Assembly (NCBI GenBank): GCA_027382625.1 | Contig: JAJKFJ010020827.1 | Span: 62,001-126,000 of the forward strand | DNA: 64,000 bases | Direction of reading: 5' to 3' | From: Tetmemena sp. SeJ-2015 | Lineage: Eukaryota > Ciliophora > Spirotrichea > Sporadotrichida > Oxytrichidae | In this document: positions 36,477-48,710 of the stretch, piece after piece | Layout of the letters: each line of letters starts with the position of its first letter | Numbering within the stretch: the first letter of the stretch is position 1 | Program-made: the position numbers and the translations under genes | The notes under the pieces: generated by a model | What the model was told of the DNA's origin: nothing | Databases searched by the model: none | What the model saw: the letters and a program-made list of their open reading frames with translations, nothing else

Positions 36477-36799
36477 ATGTCTTGCTCCTCTCAAAATTGC
36501 CAGAATAGAAAGAAGTAGAAAGTTCAGCTACTCTAGACTTCTCAAAGTAGTAGAGTCCTCCCAAGGCTTGAGAAATCTGCTAATAAGAACCTAATAGCAG
36601 ATAAGTCACAGCTTACTACAGATGTGAAGTCTTTCTTCAAAATAATAAGAGCTAGAAATAAGGTTATCGATAGTAGCCCCGTCAGATTAGTAGAACAGAC
36701 TGCATTTAGAAGTAGGGATTTCAATAGTCTCCTCCTCCAATTTCACCAAAGGAAAAGACTGCTCTCACTTCCAGGGATTCTGAGAAGCTCACAGATTGA
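36477..36799 (+). CDS. Small unknown protein
   Basis: ATG 36477 (MSCSSQNCQNRKKQK) with several TAG-Gln codons, a basic centre (FFKIIRARNKVIDSSP), a probable GT-AG intron at about 36724-36771 and TGA at 36797-36799. Directly behind the TGA the same frame remains coding-like for about 40 codons (NYLQSIQDGRNKERIELF), so the TGA could be read through or the gene may continue by splicing. About 95 residues if the TGA is a stop. No family recognised. Confidence 0.45.
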
Positions 36800-36899
36800 C
36801 CCATGCTAAGCAACTACTTGTAATCTATTCAAGATGGAAGGAATAAAGAGAGAATAGAGTTGTTTCCGATAGGAAAAACAGCTGATTATTTAGTGAAGA

Positions 36900-37844
36900 A
36901 TAATTGCAATTAAAAATATTTTTTTGTTTAAAAACATTATTACAAGTTTTATTATAAAAGCGGGAAAAAAGTAATCGAATCAATTGAACAGAGAACTCAT
37001 TATGGCTCAAATATGTTAATAGGATGATATATATTTGCTTGTTTTAAATCATGATAAACCATTCCACTGCAGAAGTGTTATAATCGATAGCAATAGTCAT
37101 CTTGTTTAAATTTTCATTTGTCCTAATTTAAAGTTTATGCTTTTTCATTCGTTAACTTATCTTATTGCTCTAATAAATACTTAAAGCTTGAATTTTCCTT
37201 TTAAACAATTCTCTATTTGAAAATTCAATTAACATTAGTATCTTCTAAGAATAGTGTAATAGAATAATTTTAGAAATTTCAGCTTTAAGATTTCTAGTTA
37301 TAGTAGAAAGTAAAATTATAATAAGGAGAGACAGGAATTTAAAACTATACAATGTCAAGTTTGAGAAAGTAGACTCATGTTTGTAAGAGTTTTGAGAATA
37401 GAGATCTTAATTTTCTAGTCTACGCCAATTTAATTAAAAGGATAAATTATTATTTAGACAGATTGTGGTGATTAATTATCTGATTAAATGGAGTCTAAAG
37501 AAGATTGATTTAATTTTGCTGACGTTATAGTATATACCACACATCTATTTCTTCTACGGCAGGTTATTAGAAGGTAAATCTCACTGCAATTAATACTCAA
37601 TCCTTATGTCTTTTCGTTCTCTGCTTACTAAGTAGAAGTCATTTAAGTTAAAATGTTGAATAAACTCATAAAAGGGGCTAATATTTCAAGTATTAGAAGA
37701 GTTCATAGAGAAATGAATACTTACATGTTCTAATCCAAGTAATTAGTAAAAGAAATGCTCACTCAGTAGCTTAATAATCTTTTGAAAAATACTATAAATA
37801 TCACAGTTCACCCTTTAGTTAATTTCAGAAAAAAACAATCGATA
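36900..37844. other. AT-rich region without a supported gene
   Basis: About 950 bases, strongly AT-rich, TGA in every frame within short distances. It separates the small gene from the LRR gene and is the longest apparently gene-free stretch in the window. No repeat or RNA gene is recognised; small introns or exons of flanking genes cannot be excluded at its edges. Confidence 0.5.
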
Positions 37845-39000
37845 ATGAACGAGAAAGAGAAAACTTCCATTTCCCTTATAGTTGAATTTGAGATAGAAGT
37901 TTGAGGCATCTAGCAAGAAGAGACGAAATATTTCTAGAGATCAAAATGGGTCAGGTTTTGAAAATGACTTCAATATCTCTCAGTCTTCCAGAAATGCTAA
38001 AATTGATTCAAATGTGCCTTCTGCCATCATGAGGATAGAAGAGGTTGAATATATGGAGGCTTTGAAGAATCATCATAAATTTCAAATCAAGCATTTGCCA
38101 GACTAATATGAGAAGCAGCCAGGTGCTAGCTGCTACTACGAGTATTTAACTTAATGCCAGCAAAAGCACTTGAATCCTATACCTACTGGAATCATCAAGG
38201 GCCATGGTCTATCTTCCCAGTTTTTGAATCTCAGAGATTTTTAGCTCGGCCACGACTATACTTAAGGGATTTTAGACACTCTGCTAGATCAGAAAATGAG
38301 AATGCAGCTCAAGTACAACTTGTAAATTCAATTTTGATTCCAGACTTTTTAACTTGAAGGTGTTTAACTTTAAGAATAATAGACTTTCAGATGAGAACAT
38401 CATTAAAATCTTCTCCTCTCAAAATACTTACAACATAGAGGACATAGACTTATCAAGCAATAAGGTTTCTGATTCAGAGGCAGTACTAAGATCAATAGGT
38501 GCTTTCTTAGACTTGCCAAATTAGAGACTCATCACTTTGAATTTGGAGGATTGTAATATAGGTAGCAAAGGTTTGCGATCTCTCTATTTCGGTTTAAAGG
38601 AGAACTATATTCTGCTCACTCTCAATATGAGCAACAACAATATGAATGACGATTCAGGCAAATATCTCTCGAAGATAATCAAGACTAATCGAAACATCGC
38701 ATGCCTGCTTTTAAGATGGAACAGACTCATGAATTAGAGTGGGAGGTAGATAGCCACTGCTTTGAAGAATAATTAGCAGATTAAGATACTGGACTTGTCT
38801 TTTAATGCGATAGGCACAGATGATGTCCTCTATAAGAGTCTTATGGAGAAAGTTAAATTAGGCTGAAAGTTCAGACGAGGATGATGATAGCACTCGCAAG
38901 AAGATACTTAAAAACTTGCTGCTATTCAGTTTCAAAAATGCTTCAAGAAGAATCAGACATTACACAAATTAGAGCTTAAAATAACACAATAATTCATAAT
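37845..39000 (+). CDS. Leucine-rich-repeat protein, ribonuclease-inhibitor-like
   Basis: ATG 37845 (MNEKEKTSISL). After an intron near 37887-37905 the protein has YYEYLTQCQQKHLNPIPTGI followed by LRR units with the NxL pattern: LKVFNFKNNRLSDENI, IEDIDLSSNKVSDSEA, ITLNLEDCNIGSKGLRSL, LLTLNMSNNNMNDDSGK, IKILDLSFNAIG, then HKLELKI. Units of about 28 residues with a helix between strands are of the RNase-inhibitor type, as in TCTE1/DRC5-like and LRRC34-like ciliary proteins. The 22-nt intron 38322-38343 is one of the clearest in the window. The 3' end is frame-broken near 38870 and overlaps the 3' end of the convergent propeller gene. Confidence 0.65.
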
Positions 39001-39012
39001 TAAGAGTAAATT

Positions 39013-40496
39013 TAATTTAAAACCTTCAATAATTAAAAATCCTATAATGGACTTAATTCTTAAAATTATTTTTAAATAAAATTTAGTAGAATTTAAATGA
39101 TTATAAGTTTATTGGATTTAATTAGTCCATATCGATCTCTCTCACTTTCAAATAAAGAATTACATTATAGGATTTTAAAATGCCTATAGGAATAAATTTA
39201 ATTTAGCTTACTTATCGCAAGACTGAGGTCAAACAGATGAATCGAGAGCTTATCCGAAGTGAGGGCTAGATATTTATCATCGAAGCTAAAGTCAATAGAT
39301 CGAATCTACGTGCTGAGTCTACCTCTTGTAAGTTTGACCTTAGTAATCTAACTCTTCACATCGATAATCCACACAGTCTTTCCACCTTATTTGACAACTG
39401 CAAGCAGTGTAAGGCTTTGATTAAGTTTGAGCTTGACTGCGTCTTTAATCTATTTGAGCATGTTGAATTCTAAAGCAGTGCCTGTTATGTTGAACTTGAG
39501 GCTAGACTTGTTCTGAGTTGAGTTTGTGTTTGTGGAAGCAGTTGAGTTGCTGATAAAGAGCTAACTTGATGAGGAGTCAGACGCCATTGATCCATGCTTA
39601 CCTTGAACATTGCATATTCGAACTACAAATGATCGTTAGGGCTTGAAAAAAAGTTTAAATTATTACAAGTTTCAAGAGTGAGCACTCCAGAAGATGACAT
39701 GTACGCGACTGCAAGTTCACTCTCATTTTCATCTTTCACAGAGAGCTAGCAGTCGTATATGCACGCCTCACAGGTGTCTATTTTAATCAGGTGCTAGAGC
39801 GACAGCACATCGCATACTATCATTTTGTTCACAAACGAGGCGATCAAAAACTGTCCCTTGATGTCTATCTGGTGCAGCTCATGCTTGAATTAAATCTTCC
39901 CAATCAGTTCCTGAGTGTCAAAATCTACTTCTGTAACCTAAAAGAGTTAGAAATAAGTTTATAATGCCTACTTAGTTGCTCAGGAACTGCTGCTTCATAC
40001 CCTTGCCCTTTGCTAAAACTTCCATCTCATCATCTTTTCCAACCACAAAGAGTACTTCCTTGAATTTGACTGCGAACTTTATATTTTCCTGCAAGATATG
40101 TTTATTATGCAAACAATAAAATATTATAATTATAATAACTCACCCCTTACAGAATCATCAATGAATAAATTTTCCCCTCCTTTACCTTGAACCTCCTGGA
40201 TGCCATTCAGCCGAAATTATATCAACTTGAAATTAAACTATAGCGATATATAGAATGAGAATAATGAAGTATATTCATCTATTGAAAATATTTGCATAGT
40301 TAATTGATTGTTGGTGCTGATTAGATAGTTAGCCTGATAGGAATTGATTAAGCATGAATTTTTATCATTACAAAAAGCTCGCTCTCATTTTATCTCTTGA
40401 ATAAGACGTTGTGCAAAAGGAAGTCACTCGGAGATTTGGGTGTGGTATCTGAATTCCTATCGCTTATTTTCTAGATATTATTATCAGACTTTTCCA
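39013..40496 (-). CDS. PROPPIN/WIPI-like beta-propeller protein
   Basis: Minus strand, ATG at 40494-40496 (MEKSDNNIQKISDRN). Propeller blades are visible: LIGKIQFKHELHQIDIKGQF, then LIASFVNKMIVCDVLSL, a Ser/Thr-rich loop, LNQSLTLLAVVKQGGKTVWI, and IRSIDFSFDDKYLALTSDK with LSIHLFDL. The pair 'KLTRG' followed by a blade starting 'IRSIDFS' corresponds to the LRRG/FRRG phosphoinositide-binding site and next blade of PROPPINs (Atg18, WIPI), which bind PI3P/PI(3,5)P2 in autophagy and endosomes. Here the motif is LTRG, missing one of the two arginines. The protein ends about 30 residues after this blade, shorter than usual, so blades 6-7 may be lost or in unseen exons. Introns are present near 40090-40145, 39960 and 39640. 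Confidence 0.6.
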
Positions 40497-40721
40497 TTTA
40501 TAATTTAATTTCCCATTACCATTTTGGATCCGAAAACACAGATTATTAACACCAATCATCAACCATCTTGTGAAAGGATAAATATTATAATCATCATCTT
40601 ATCTATTGCATTCTAATAACTTTTCATAATATTTTGAAAAATTTAAATAACCACTCAGGTTTTAGAACTATTCTGATATCCTATAAGAAAAATGTTAGTC
40701 CCTTTTTCATTCTGATTCGTC

Positions 40722-43700
40722 TCAATTGTTATTAGCCTAGGTATTCTAAGTGTACTAAGACTGTAGCATAGAGGTTTGATTCTACAGATTTTGCTACTAG
40801 CTGAGTAATACAGTAGCTCTGCGCTTTTGAAGTTAGTTCCTTAGTTTTAACTTGATCTTGGATATGACCATGACTTGCTTGAACAGGTTTTGGGTATCCT
40901 GGTTTGTCAACTCCACTTTAGGATATAAGACTCTAGGCATGGGAGAGACTCCATTGCTGGTCACCCAGTCATGCTTAGTGATCTCCTCTATTGATATTCT
41001 GTTGTTCGCGTCCTTTATGAACATCTTTTTCAACAGATCCACTAGAGACAAGTTAGAATCGGGAGGGTAGTCCGGTCTATAGAATGAATAAGAAAATGCT
41101 AATTTCACTTACTCTCTGTTCTGAATCTTATTGTAGAGATCTGGGATATTATTGGAGGTGAAGGGATACTTTTTGAACACCATTTGGTAGAGCGTGACTC
41201 CAGCTGCCCACACATCACTCTTTCTTCCTTTGAAGGTTGAGCCCATGCACACCTCAGGCGCAAAGAAGTAGTTTGAGCCAGCAGTCGTTCCTATTTCATC
41301 ACTGCCGTTCTCCATTAGGAAACTCACTCCAAAGTCTGAAATCTTCAGTTTATCATTCTCGTCTAGTAGCAAGTTCTCTGGCTTGATATCTCTGTGGATC
41401 ACACCAGCGCTTTCGTGTACTTTCAAAAGTTGAGTAACTCAAAAACAATCTTACGGTAATGAAGGCCAGATATCAAGTCTCTGAAATATTTCCAAGATTG
41501 GGAGAGGTTGCTTGACTTAGTCTTAGAGAGCTTTTTCATCAAAGAGCCATTGGGGAGATACTCCATGATGATGTAAAGTTTGTCATGAGTGGGATCATCT
41601 AAGACTTCTACAAGCTGAACTACGTTAGGATGATTCAGCTTTTTCATAATGGCTATCTCCCTCTCAACATCTTATAGTGCAGTCCTTGTCTTAGAGATGA
41701 AAATGCGATTCAACTTTCTTTTGTTCAATATCTTCATCGCATATCTCACCTTAGTATCTTCATTCACACAGAGAGAAACCTCAGCGTAAGATCCTCTAAG
41801 ATTTCAATTAAGCAGAGTCAAATTCTTACTTTCCCAACTCAGAAAGAACGATGTACTAGTTAACAAATAATTTAATAAACTAAAAGTTGATCTTCCTCTT
41901 TCCTAACTTGTCACGGCCTGATATGACGCTGCGAGTCACTTAACTCTTTGGAGTCTCATCTGCAGATTTATTATCCGAACTATTATAATATCGTTGAAGA
42001 CTATAAATATCTTACTTGGCATTCTCTAACTGCTTTAGGTTCTCTTTGGTAAGATCATTAACTGAATTTTGAACTGGCTCTGGTAAGTTTATAGACATAC
42101 TGTTGGCATTATAGTTAACAAATTTAGTGTTTTGCTTGGTATCGAACAAATTCTAAGGATTAGGAGCTACTTTAGGTGTCTTTGCTGCATAGTTATCTCC
42201 AAGGCCAAAGTCTCTGCTGTGAACCATTTTGAAGTTATCATTTGAATTTGATTGCTTAAAGTTTCTAAAGATTCTTCCCCCATTTCCACCAAACTGCTTA
42301 CTTGAAGTGCGGGAAACTCCTCTTGACATCACCAGTGACTTACTCTAGCTATCTTTGGCCTAACCTTGCTTGGGGGTAGTAGCAGTTTTTTAAGAGTACT
42401 TATTTGTAAACTGCCTCACTTAGATGATATTACTCGTGTTATTGCTATTATTCTAAGTTGCTGGATCGAAGTTTCCCTCAGCCATGTATTCTATTTACAG
42501 AGTGCTATAGTCCAGAGATGCGTCTGGGTTGTTCATCCATATTGAAGTAGTGTGGCCGTCAATATTTGACATTGGGGTATATTCACTAGGAGTAACACAT
42601 TCTTAAGTGTAACCTAGCATCTCGCTCAAGTCTAGCATATCATCTTCCTCTGAGCCTTGCATTCTCAGACTAATTTTAGGAAGCGGCTCCTAAGATAGAG
42701 CTTGTGTTGGGAACTCAGTCATGAACCTATCCATCGGAGTACTCGACGATTGATTGAGATTAGGTATGTTCGGAATACCTTCAGTTGCCTGCACTAAATT
42801 TTTAAGATCCTTTAATACCTCTTCTTACTTCTTGAGCTAGATTAGATTTTTCATTTGCACCAAAGCGTCATCATCTGAAATGAGCTTTGATAAAGATCTC
42901 AGAGGGTTGAGAATTTTCTTCACTTCATTTGCTGATGGATACTGCCTAGTAGTGAAAAATGTAGTGTTTTATAACTTTGTTGGTGTACTTGTCCGTGGAG
43001 CCTAGCTTCCAGTGGTGTTCTGGGTTGCATTTTGCATTTGAGAAGATTCAACAGAGGTCTTAAAATAAATTAGAAAGAGTCTCCTTCTTTTAAATCGTAG
43101 GTATAGAATTAGCAATCTCTGAGGACTAAGCAATTATAAAACTTTAAGATATGCAGTAGCCTGAATACCTTGCAATTGTTACTCTTGCTATCGCTGCGAT
43201 CTAATCATTTGGATCAAATTCTTTTACTACCTTGGTATTAATTTTGGCTTCATTTATACTTTGAGACCACTCTCGATATTATTGAATTGATTTGTCGGAT
43301 AAGAGTTTGATTCTTAGCTATCTATCTAGAGGAGAGGATTATTTCTCTCATGTGCATCTGATGCAGGAATTTCTAAAGTTATCTTTTGTAAGCTTTGTCT
43401 CAATTATGGTATCAAGCTCGACTGAAGAAAATTGTAGCTATTGCTCTAATCGTGGCTCAAATTAAATGATGAAAAATCTAATTCTACACTTCATTAAGGT
43501 CATTAGGCATTGATTGGTTGAGAAGAGGATTAACTTGAGATTGAAGATTATTGTTGCTTAAGTTGTTGTTGTTATTGTTGTTATTTGTTTATTTAGAGGT
43601 CTTTGTAACTTGGTTAACGAATTGCATTATCTGCAGCTCTTTTTCCCTTATGAGCTGTTAGCTAATCTGTTTCTGCATTTGGTTTTAATTCATAACCTAT

Positions 43701-46162
43701 TGTTGAATACTATTCTGCTGTTGAATTCTTGCTGTATTTTTTAAGCTCCCTGGCTATTCATTAATTCCAACTTTCTAGTCAGACTGTACTAATTTACCGG
43801 CTGCTTTCATAATAGCCTGTTTCGCTAAAGTGGGCCTCCCAGAACCATAAAGATCTTCATTATCGTCTTCCTCGTTCATGCTGAGTGAGGATTTAAACGA
43901 GTCCTACTCTGAAGCATTCGCGGATACCTTTTTCTTATCATCCTAGGGTGAGGGCTTATCATCTACATTTTCCACGTTAAATTTTGAGGAGTTGTTGGAA
44001 ATTTCTCTTTGCGAAGTCTTGGAGTATTTTTCAGGTGGCTTGCTATACTAAAATGGTTTCCTCTTAGAGAAGGTAGTGTTGGTTCTTCTCTTGGGAGTCT
44101 TCTCTGCTTTTTCGTTTTAGCTTGAAGTCTTGGACTCATTTAATAAGGATACAATCATGGAGGGAGAATGATGAAAATAAATTATTTGCCAATTGTCATC
44201 TTCCACTATTTCAGTGTCTCGACGGGAATACTCGTCACCCATAGATAGTAAATTTGGCTTCAGCTAAATATATTACATAAAAGGAGTTAGGAAAATTGCC
44301 CAAAAGCAATTTAAGATCCAAACATAGGCAGAAAATTAGGGTTAAGACTTTGATAAGGTGTGTCATCTAGTAAGTTATGCACTAACTCATAATCATTTCC
44401 TCTGTCATTATCCTGGCGGATAAAAAACCCAGCATATGTAAATCCCTCCTCTTGCTAACTAGATCTTGAAGTGGCTCTTTGAAAAGATTCTACTTGAAAC
44501 TAAGGAGTGCTGGAGTAGAAGAGATTGTTACCGTCTGTCGAGTTGCTTCCAGGGCCTCCTCCAACATTGACTTGCAGGTTATGAGCTTTCATTCCGCTAT
44601 GCTTGCCACTAAGTCTCTTATGAACTCCACTGCCAGTGCTCCCTGGATGGCCTTTATTAAACTCACTACCTGAATTATTCAAGATATCATCTAGGTTTCC
44701 ACTAACCTTCTTCTGAGATAACTAGGCAGCTGCTATTGCATTACTTCCGATGCCAGCAAATGAAGCCATCACTCCTAATTGACCAGCAGCATTTCCTTTC
44801 ATCAAGGAATCCATCGTCTTTTGGTGTTTATATTTTCTTTGAAAAGACACATTCTGAGAGTTCATTGAATTCAAAGACATAACATCAGAGTCATTCCTAC
44901 CTGCTCCTCTCCAATTATCGACACTGAACTCTGAGCCATTTGGCGACATTCCAGGCTATCTTTGTTTCAAAAAAAATATATGTACATGATTTCAGTCTTT
45001 TCTTGATCTAGTGAATAGTGGATTACTTTCTCATAAGTGCGGCATTGCGGCTACTATTATTTAGTTTTGAAGGACTATCAATTATCTACTATTGGATTGT
45101 AATATTGAGTTCAATATTTTGTCTCTTCTTATTACCGAGAGTTCGTTCTCTCTTATAAGGGTTTGAAGCTAGTTAGCTGTCCATGTCCTCGTCCATCCAT
45201 TCTTTGGAGATTCTGATTGTAGGGGATGGCTTTAACTTAGGAACTTCGAGTCTGTCTATATTATCCTCATTCTAATCTAGATGCTGTTCCTTTATTCCAG
45301 AAACTGTCTTTTAGTGCATCAGCGGCATGTGCATCAATATTTCACCATTCATAAGGAAAAAAGAATAATAGTAGTAATTCTTGGGGAAATTGACTTGGTT
45401 ATTGTACTGTCCACTGCTTCCAATTTAAACTGTGGACATTGTATTATTCATGGTTGAAAGGGGTATTAGAGCATTATGAATGTTCTCATAAGAAGGCTGT
45501 TTCGAATGATTCTTAATGGTTAGATGCTGCAGCTTCATCATATTAAACTCTGCTGACTGATTCTTATGGTGAGATGGATGATAGTTTTAGTTTGTGGGTG
45601 GGAGGCTTGAGCTATTAGTTTTGACCAGTCCACTGGTCTAAGACTCAGGCGGTGATATTCGATTTATGGTTCGCGGAAGGATATTTATTTCTGGATAGGA
45701 ATGCTGCTCGGAAACAGCTGAACTCAGTAGATTGCCCTAATTTGGGTCATAAGAATTTATGTTATTGATATTATTGTAGACTATAGAACCAGCCGATAGA
45801 TTAGTCTGTTAAAATTACTGGGGAAGTGGGTACTAGTTTCCGTTATTTTGGACAGAACCAGAAAGGCTACCTCCTTGCTTGGAATCGTGCAAAATTGACT
45901 AGATCAAATTATTTGTTTCCAAATGGAGTTAGTTTTACTAGTTATACTCTCCACCTATTAGAATTCCTCTCCCTGGTTAAGTGTTGCTTGCTGAGTGCAG
46001 ATTGCTTCCAGGGGTGGTTCTAAAATCACCTGAAATACCATCCTAAATCAAAATATCTATAAGAAAAATGAATTTAGATTCCTGATTATTTTTTGAAGGA
46101 GCTGAGAGGGCATGGATCCGATTCTTATTGGGATCGAGGGTGGTACAGCATTTATTTCCCAT
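40722..46162 (-). CDS. Giant CaMKK-type protein kinase with N-terminal acylation signal
   Basis: Minus strand, ATG at 46160-46162, MGNKCCTTLDPNK: Gly2 plus Cys5/6 is a consensus for N-myristoylation and palmitoylation, suggesting membrane anchoring. About 1,300 residues of Asn/Gln/Ser-rich disorder follow (including polyAsn). The kinase domain is C-terminal: INQYIVLSELGKGSYAEVSL with AMK, HPNVVQLVEVLDD, VIHRDIKPENLL, ISDFGVSF, TAGSNYFFAPEV, DVWAAGVTLYQMVFKKYPF. The NQY before the Gly loop, the HPNVVxLxEVLDDP strand and KISDFGVS point to CaMKK/SAK1-type kinases that activate SNF1/AMPK or CaMK. GT-AG introns: 41077-41112, 41420-41454, 41796-41829. The sequence after the kinase is Gln-rich, ending at TGA (TCA 40722-40724). 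I see no clear calmodulin-binding helix. Confidence 0.8.
41858..41884 (-). other. AT-rich in-frame insertion bounded by AACT/AGTT repeats before the kinase domain
   Basis: On the minus strand AACT occurs at both ends of a 27-nt AT-rich block (plus-strand AGTT at 41858-41861 and 41885-41888). Excision joins KRKIN directly to QYIVLSELGKG, recreating the INQY arrangement normal for CaMKK; retention adds nine residues. No GT-AG solution in frame was found. Confidence 0.35.
43562..43586 (-). repeat. AAC/AAT trinucleotide run encoding polyasparagine
   Basis: An imperfect GTT/ATT run on the plus strand encodes a run of Asn on the minus strand inside the disordered part of the CaMKK-type kinase. Such runs are prone to length variation. 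Confidence 0.7.
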
Positions 46163-46474
46163 TAAAATCGAGGGTATTATTAGTAGCTACTAATTAAATG
46201 TTTTATTATAATCAATCAAAACAGCTCTACCCTCTAATTTTAGAACTCAATGCTTATATAATTTTAAGATCTTAATTTAGCCTTTAAAAATTATCTCACT
46301 CAAATACGGGAGTTTACTCTCTTAAAATGCAATCAGGAGCATAAGTATTCTTTGAAGATTAGATATCTGATTCTCAACTTATTCCACAAATACTTTAATT
46401 CTCAAAATGGCTCTTGATTCTCAAAATAAGTCAAGCTAAAACTCAACTCAGAAGTCGTTCGATCTCTCAAACAC

Positions 46475-47873
46475 TCATTGATACTTGGCACTCAACTTTG
46501 AAATCTTTAGGACTTGTTCATCAACATTTTTTAGCAGAAGCAACTGTTGGAAGAGGGAGTTATCCATCTTGGGCATAAGTTTCACACTCTCTGAAAGAAA
46601 CTTCGCTTGCTTCAAAGTCAACAGAGTTTTGAATTCTTCGTACTCTGCTATCTTAGCCTAGAACTCAATCAAGTCAGCGATCTCATAGTTCAAGGCCATC
46701 TAGTCTAACTCAGACTCCAACTTCAAAAGCTTTCTCATGAGCTCATCACACTCAGACTTCAGTTATGAGATGGTTTCAAGCAAATCAAGCGCTTGAAAGT
46801 CAAAAGTCAGAATCTTCTTCCCATCGCTCCTTTGAAAGTCTGTGAACTCAAGGTTTGAAGTCAAGTCTTTCTTGAATGCAAAAATTTTAATCGAAATATT
46901 CTCAGCACTCTCCTTCTTCTGATACTTCGCGGGATTCATATGCACATCTTCAAGCAAGAGAAGCAGTTTCTTGATCATAGCTCCTTCTAAGACAGCCTTG
47001 TCTCTCCAGATCTTCACAACCCTCAAAACATCTTCTCTTTCTCTCTTTGCTGATGGCATGTCCTTGAAGCTCTCACTCACACAATCAAAGACTACTGCCT
47101 CCATGTCACGCCACAAATGAGCTGCTCCAGCAACTCTAGTTTCACCTTCGATGATTGAGTTAGCCTCACGATCCTCTCCTTTCTTTGCTTTCTCAGAAGT
47201 AAGATCAACCATTTGATCTTTGGACTTGAGAGCCTTCGCTTTAGCATGCTCAGCTTGCACGTTCAACTGTTGAAGCTTTAAATAAAGCATGAAGAGATAT
47301 ATCATGTAACTATAGCTTCCTTTGTTCAAGCGCCTTGCTTCTGTTGATAAGCTCATTGGCCAGAAACATCAAACTCACAATTTGCTTCTTGTCAACTCCA
47401 CCTTTCTTGGTTGAGCCGCTTTCTTCACCCAGCTTCTTCATCTCGATGATAGAGGCATTTTTAGAAAGGTAAGTGAAAATATAAGCATCTTCACAGTCTG
47501 AAGTTGGAGGTGGAAGTGGATGAGTCTCAGATCGTGGGCTCATCTTGAAATAAAAAATGAAAGCCCATAGGGAGGCGATGTGCTTGGTCAGATCGGGATA
47601 CTCGTCGCAAATTTTAAGCAAAAGCTGGCTGGTTGAAGTGATAGAGTCCTTGCTCGAAGTAACTTGGTCTAGAGTCGAGGAGAGGTTGAGAAGCTTCTGT
47701 TGCCATGCCTCAGGAAGAGATGGCATCACCAGTTCGAAAAAGCTGGAAGAGTAGGAAGTGGATTGTGGTTGCTGAGTCTGTGTAGTAGAAGTTTGAAAAC
47801 TTGAGCTCTAAGGTCTCAAGGCAGATTTTTGTTAGCTCTAATGGCTCATCAAAGGTTTTGTTTGTTGTTGCAT
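46475..47873 (-). CDS. Coiled-coil protein, unknown
   Basis: Minus strand, ATG at 47871-47873 (MQQTKPLMSHQSQQK), stop TGA (TCA at 46475-46477). A Ser/Thr/Gln-rich leader is followed by an ordered helical region (LPEAWQQKLLNLSSTLDQ, ICDEYPDLTKHIASLWAFI), one intron near 47275-47325, and then a charged helical C-terminus with coiled-coil character (MRKLLKLESELDQ, EEFKTLLTLKQAKFLSESVK). About 430 residues. The frame is clean apart from the intron. I recognise no family; the mix of a helical core and coiled coil suggests a complex subunit rather than an enzyme. Confidence 0.65.
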
Positions 47874-48056
47874 CAGAAAAGTTTATATTCTAAATTTTAT
47901 GAATTCTAATTTATAATCTCACTTTTACTCTCTTAAGATTGAAATTAAATCTTCTCTCTGAGTGATCAAAGTAATTGATTCATACTTTATAATTCTATCT
48001 CAATTAGTATTTTAGGCAGAATAATCTAGGAGTACGTGAATGAGAAAATAGTTTCT

Positions 48057-48460
48057 ATGGAAGATCTCAACAATGTTAACTATGACTACGATACTCAAAC
48101 TTGGGAGGTGAAGTTCCACATGATTTATTTTTATCTGACTATCATGAAATGCTACAAGTAAGAGAGAAAGACTTTTTTATAATCCTAAATTTTTAGAAAT
48201 AAGGGATAGAAGTTTGATGCCAAGACTCTTATTGATTTTAAAAACAGACTTCTATAATTATGCATTAAATTGATAAGTTCGGCAATCACAGTCTGGGAAC
48301 TGTACAGCCCTTAGAAGTGCAACTCTGCAACATTCATGAGATAGACACATTCATAGGCTAGAGAGTCAAAAGAGTTGAAAATGGGGTGAGAAATGATGAG
48401 AATGGCTTTTATGCTTGCGAGGCAAAACTTTTCCTCAGTGAAGGATCATCCTGCTCTTGA
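48057..48460 (+). CDS. Small unknown protein
   Basis: Probable ATG 48057 (MEDLNNVNYDYD). Readable segments are TWEVKFHMIYFYLTIMKCYK, KGQKFDAKTLIDFKN and, in a shifted frame from about 48270, HSLGTVQPLEVQLCNIHEID and NDENGFYACEAKLFLSEG, ending at TGA near 48459. One frame change near 48260 is unexplained (short intron or indel). The gene lies between two minus-strand genes. No family recognised; existence is moderately supported by codon-like composition. Confidence 0.4.
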
Positions 48461-48710
48461 AAGCGAATCAACTTTATGGGCAAAAATTAAAGCAAGAAAT
48501 AAAGTGATTAATTGAGTTAATGATAATATTTTATTGGCTCAAAATATTTCATAAAATATTTAGTATAAAAGAGAAAGAAAATTTAAAATGAACTAGATTA
48601 ACCAGACTGCATTATTCATAAGTTATTTGATAATTAACACAATATATTCAGGAATGAGTCTAATTTTGAGTTTACTCATCGAAAAAGTTAAGTTAAGAGT
48701 GTATAATGAT

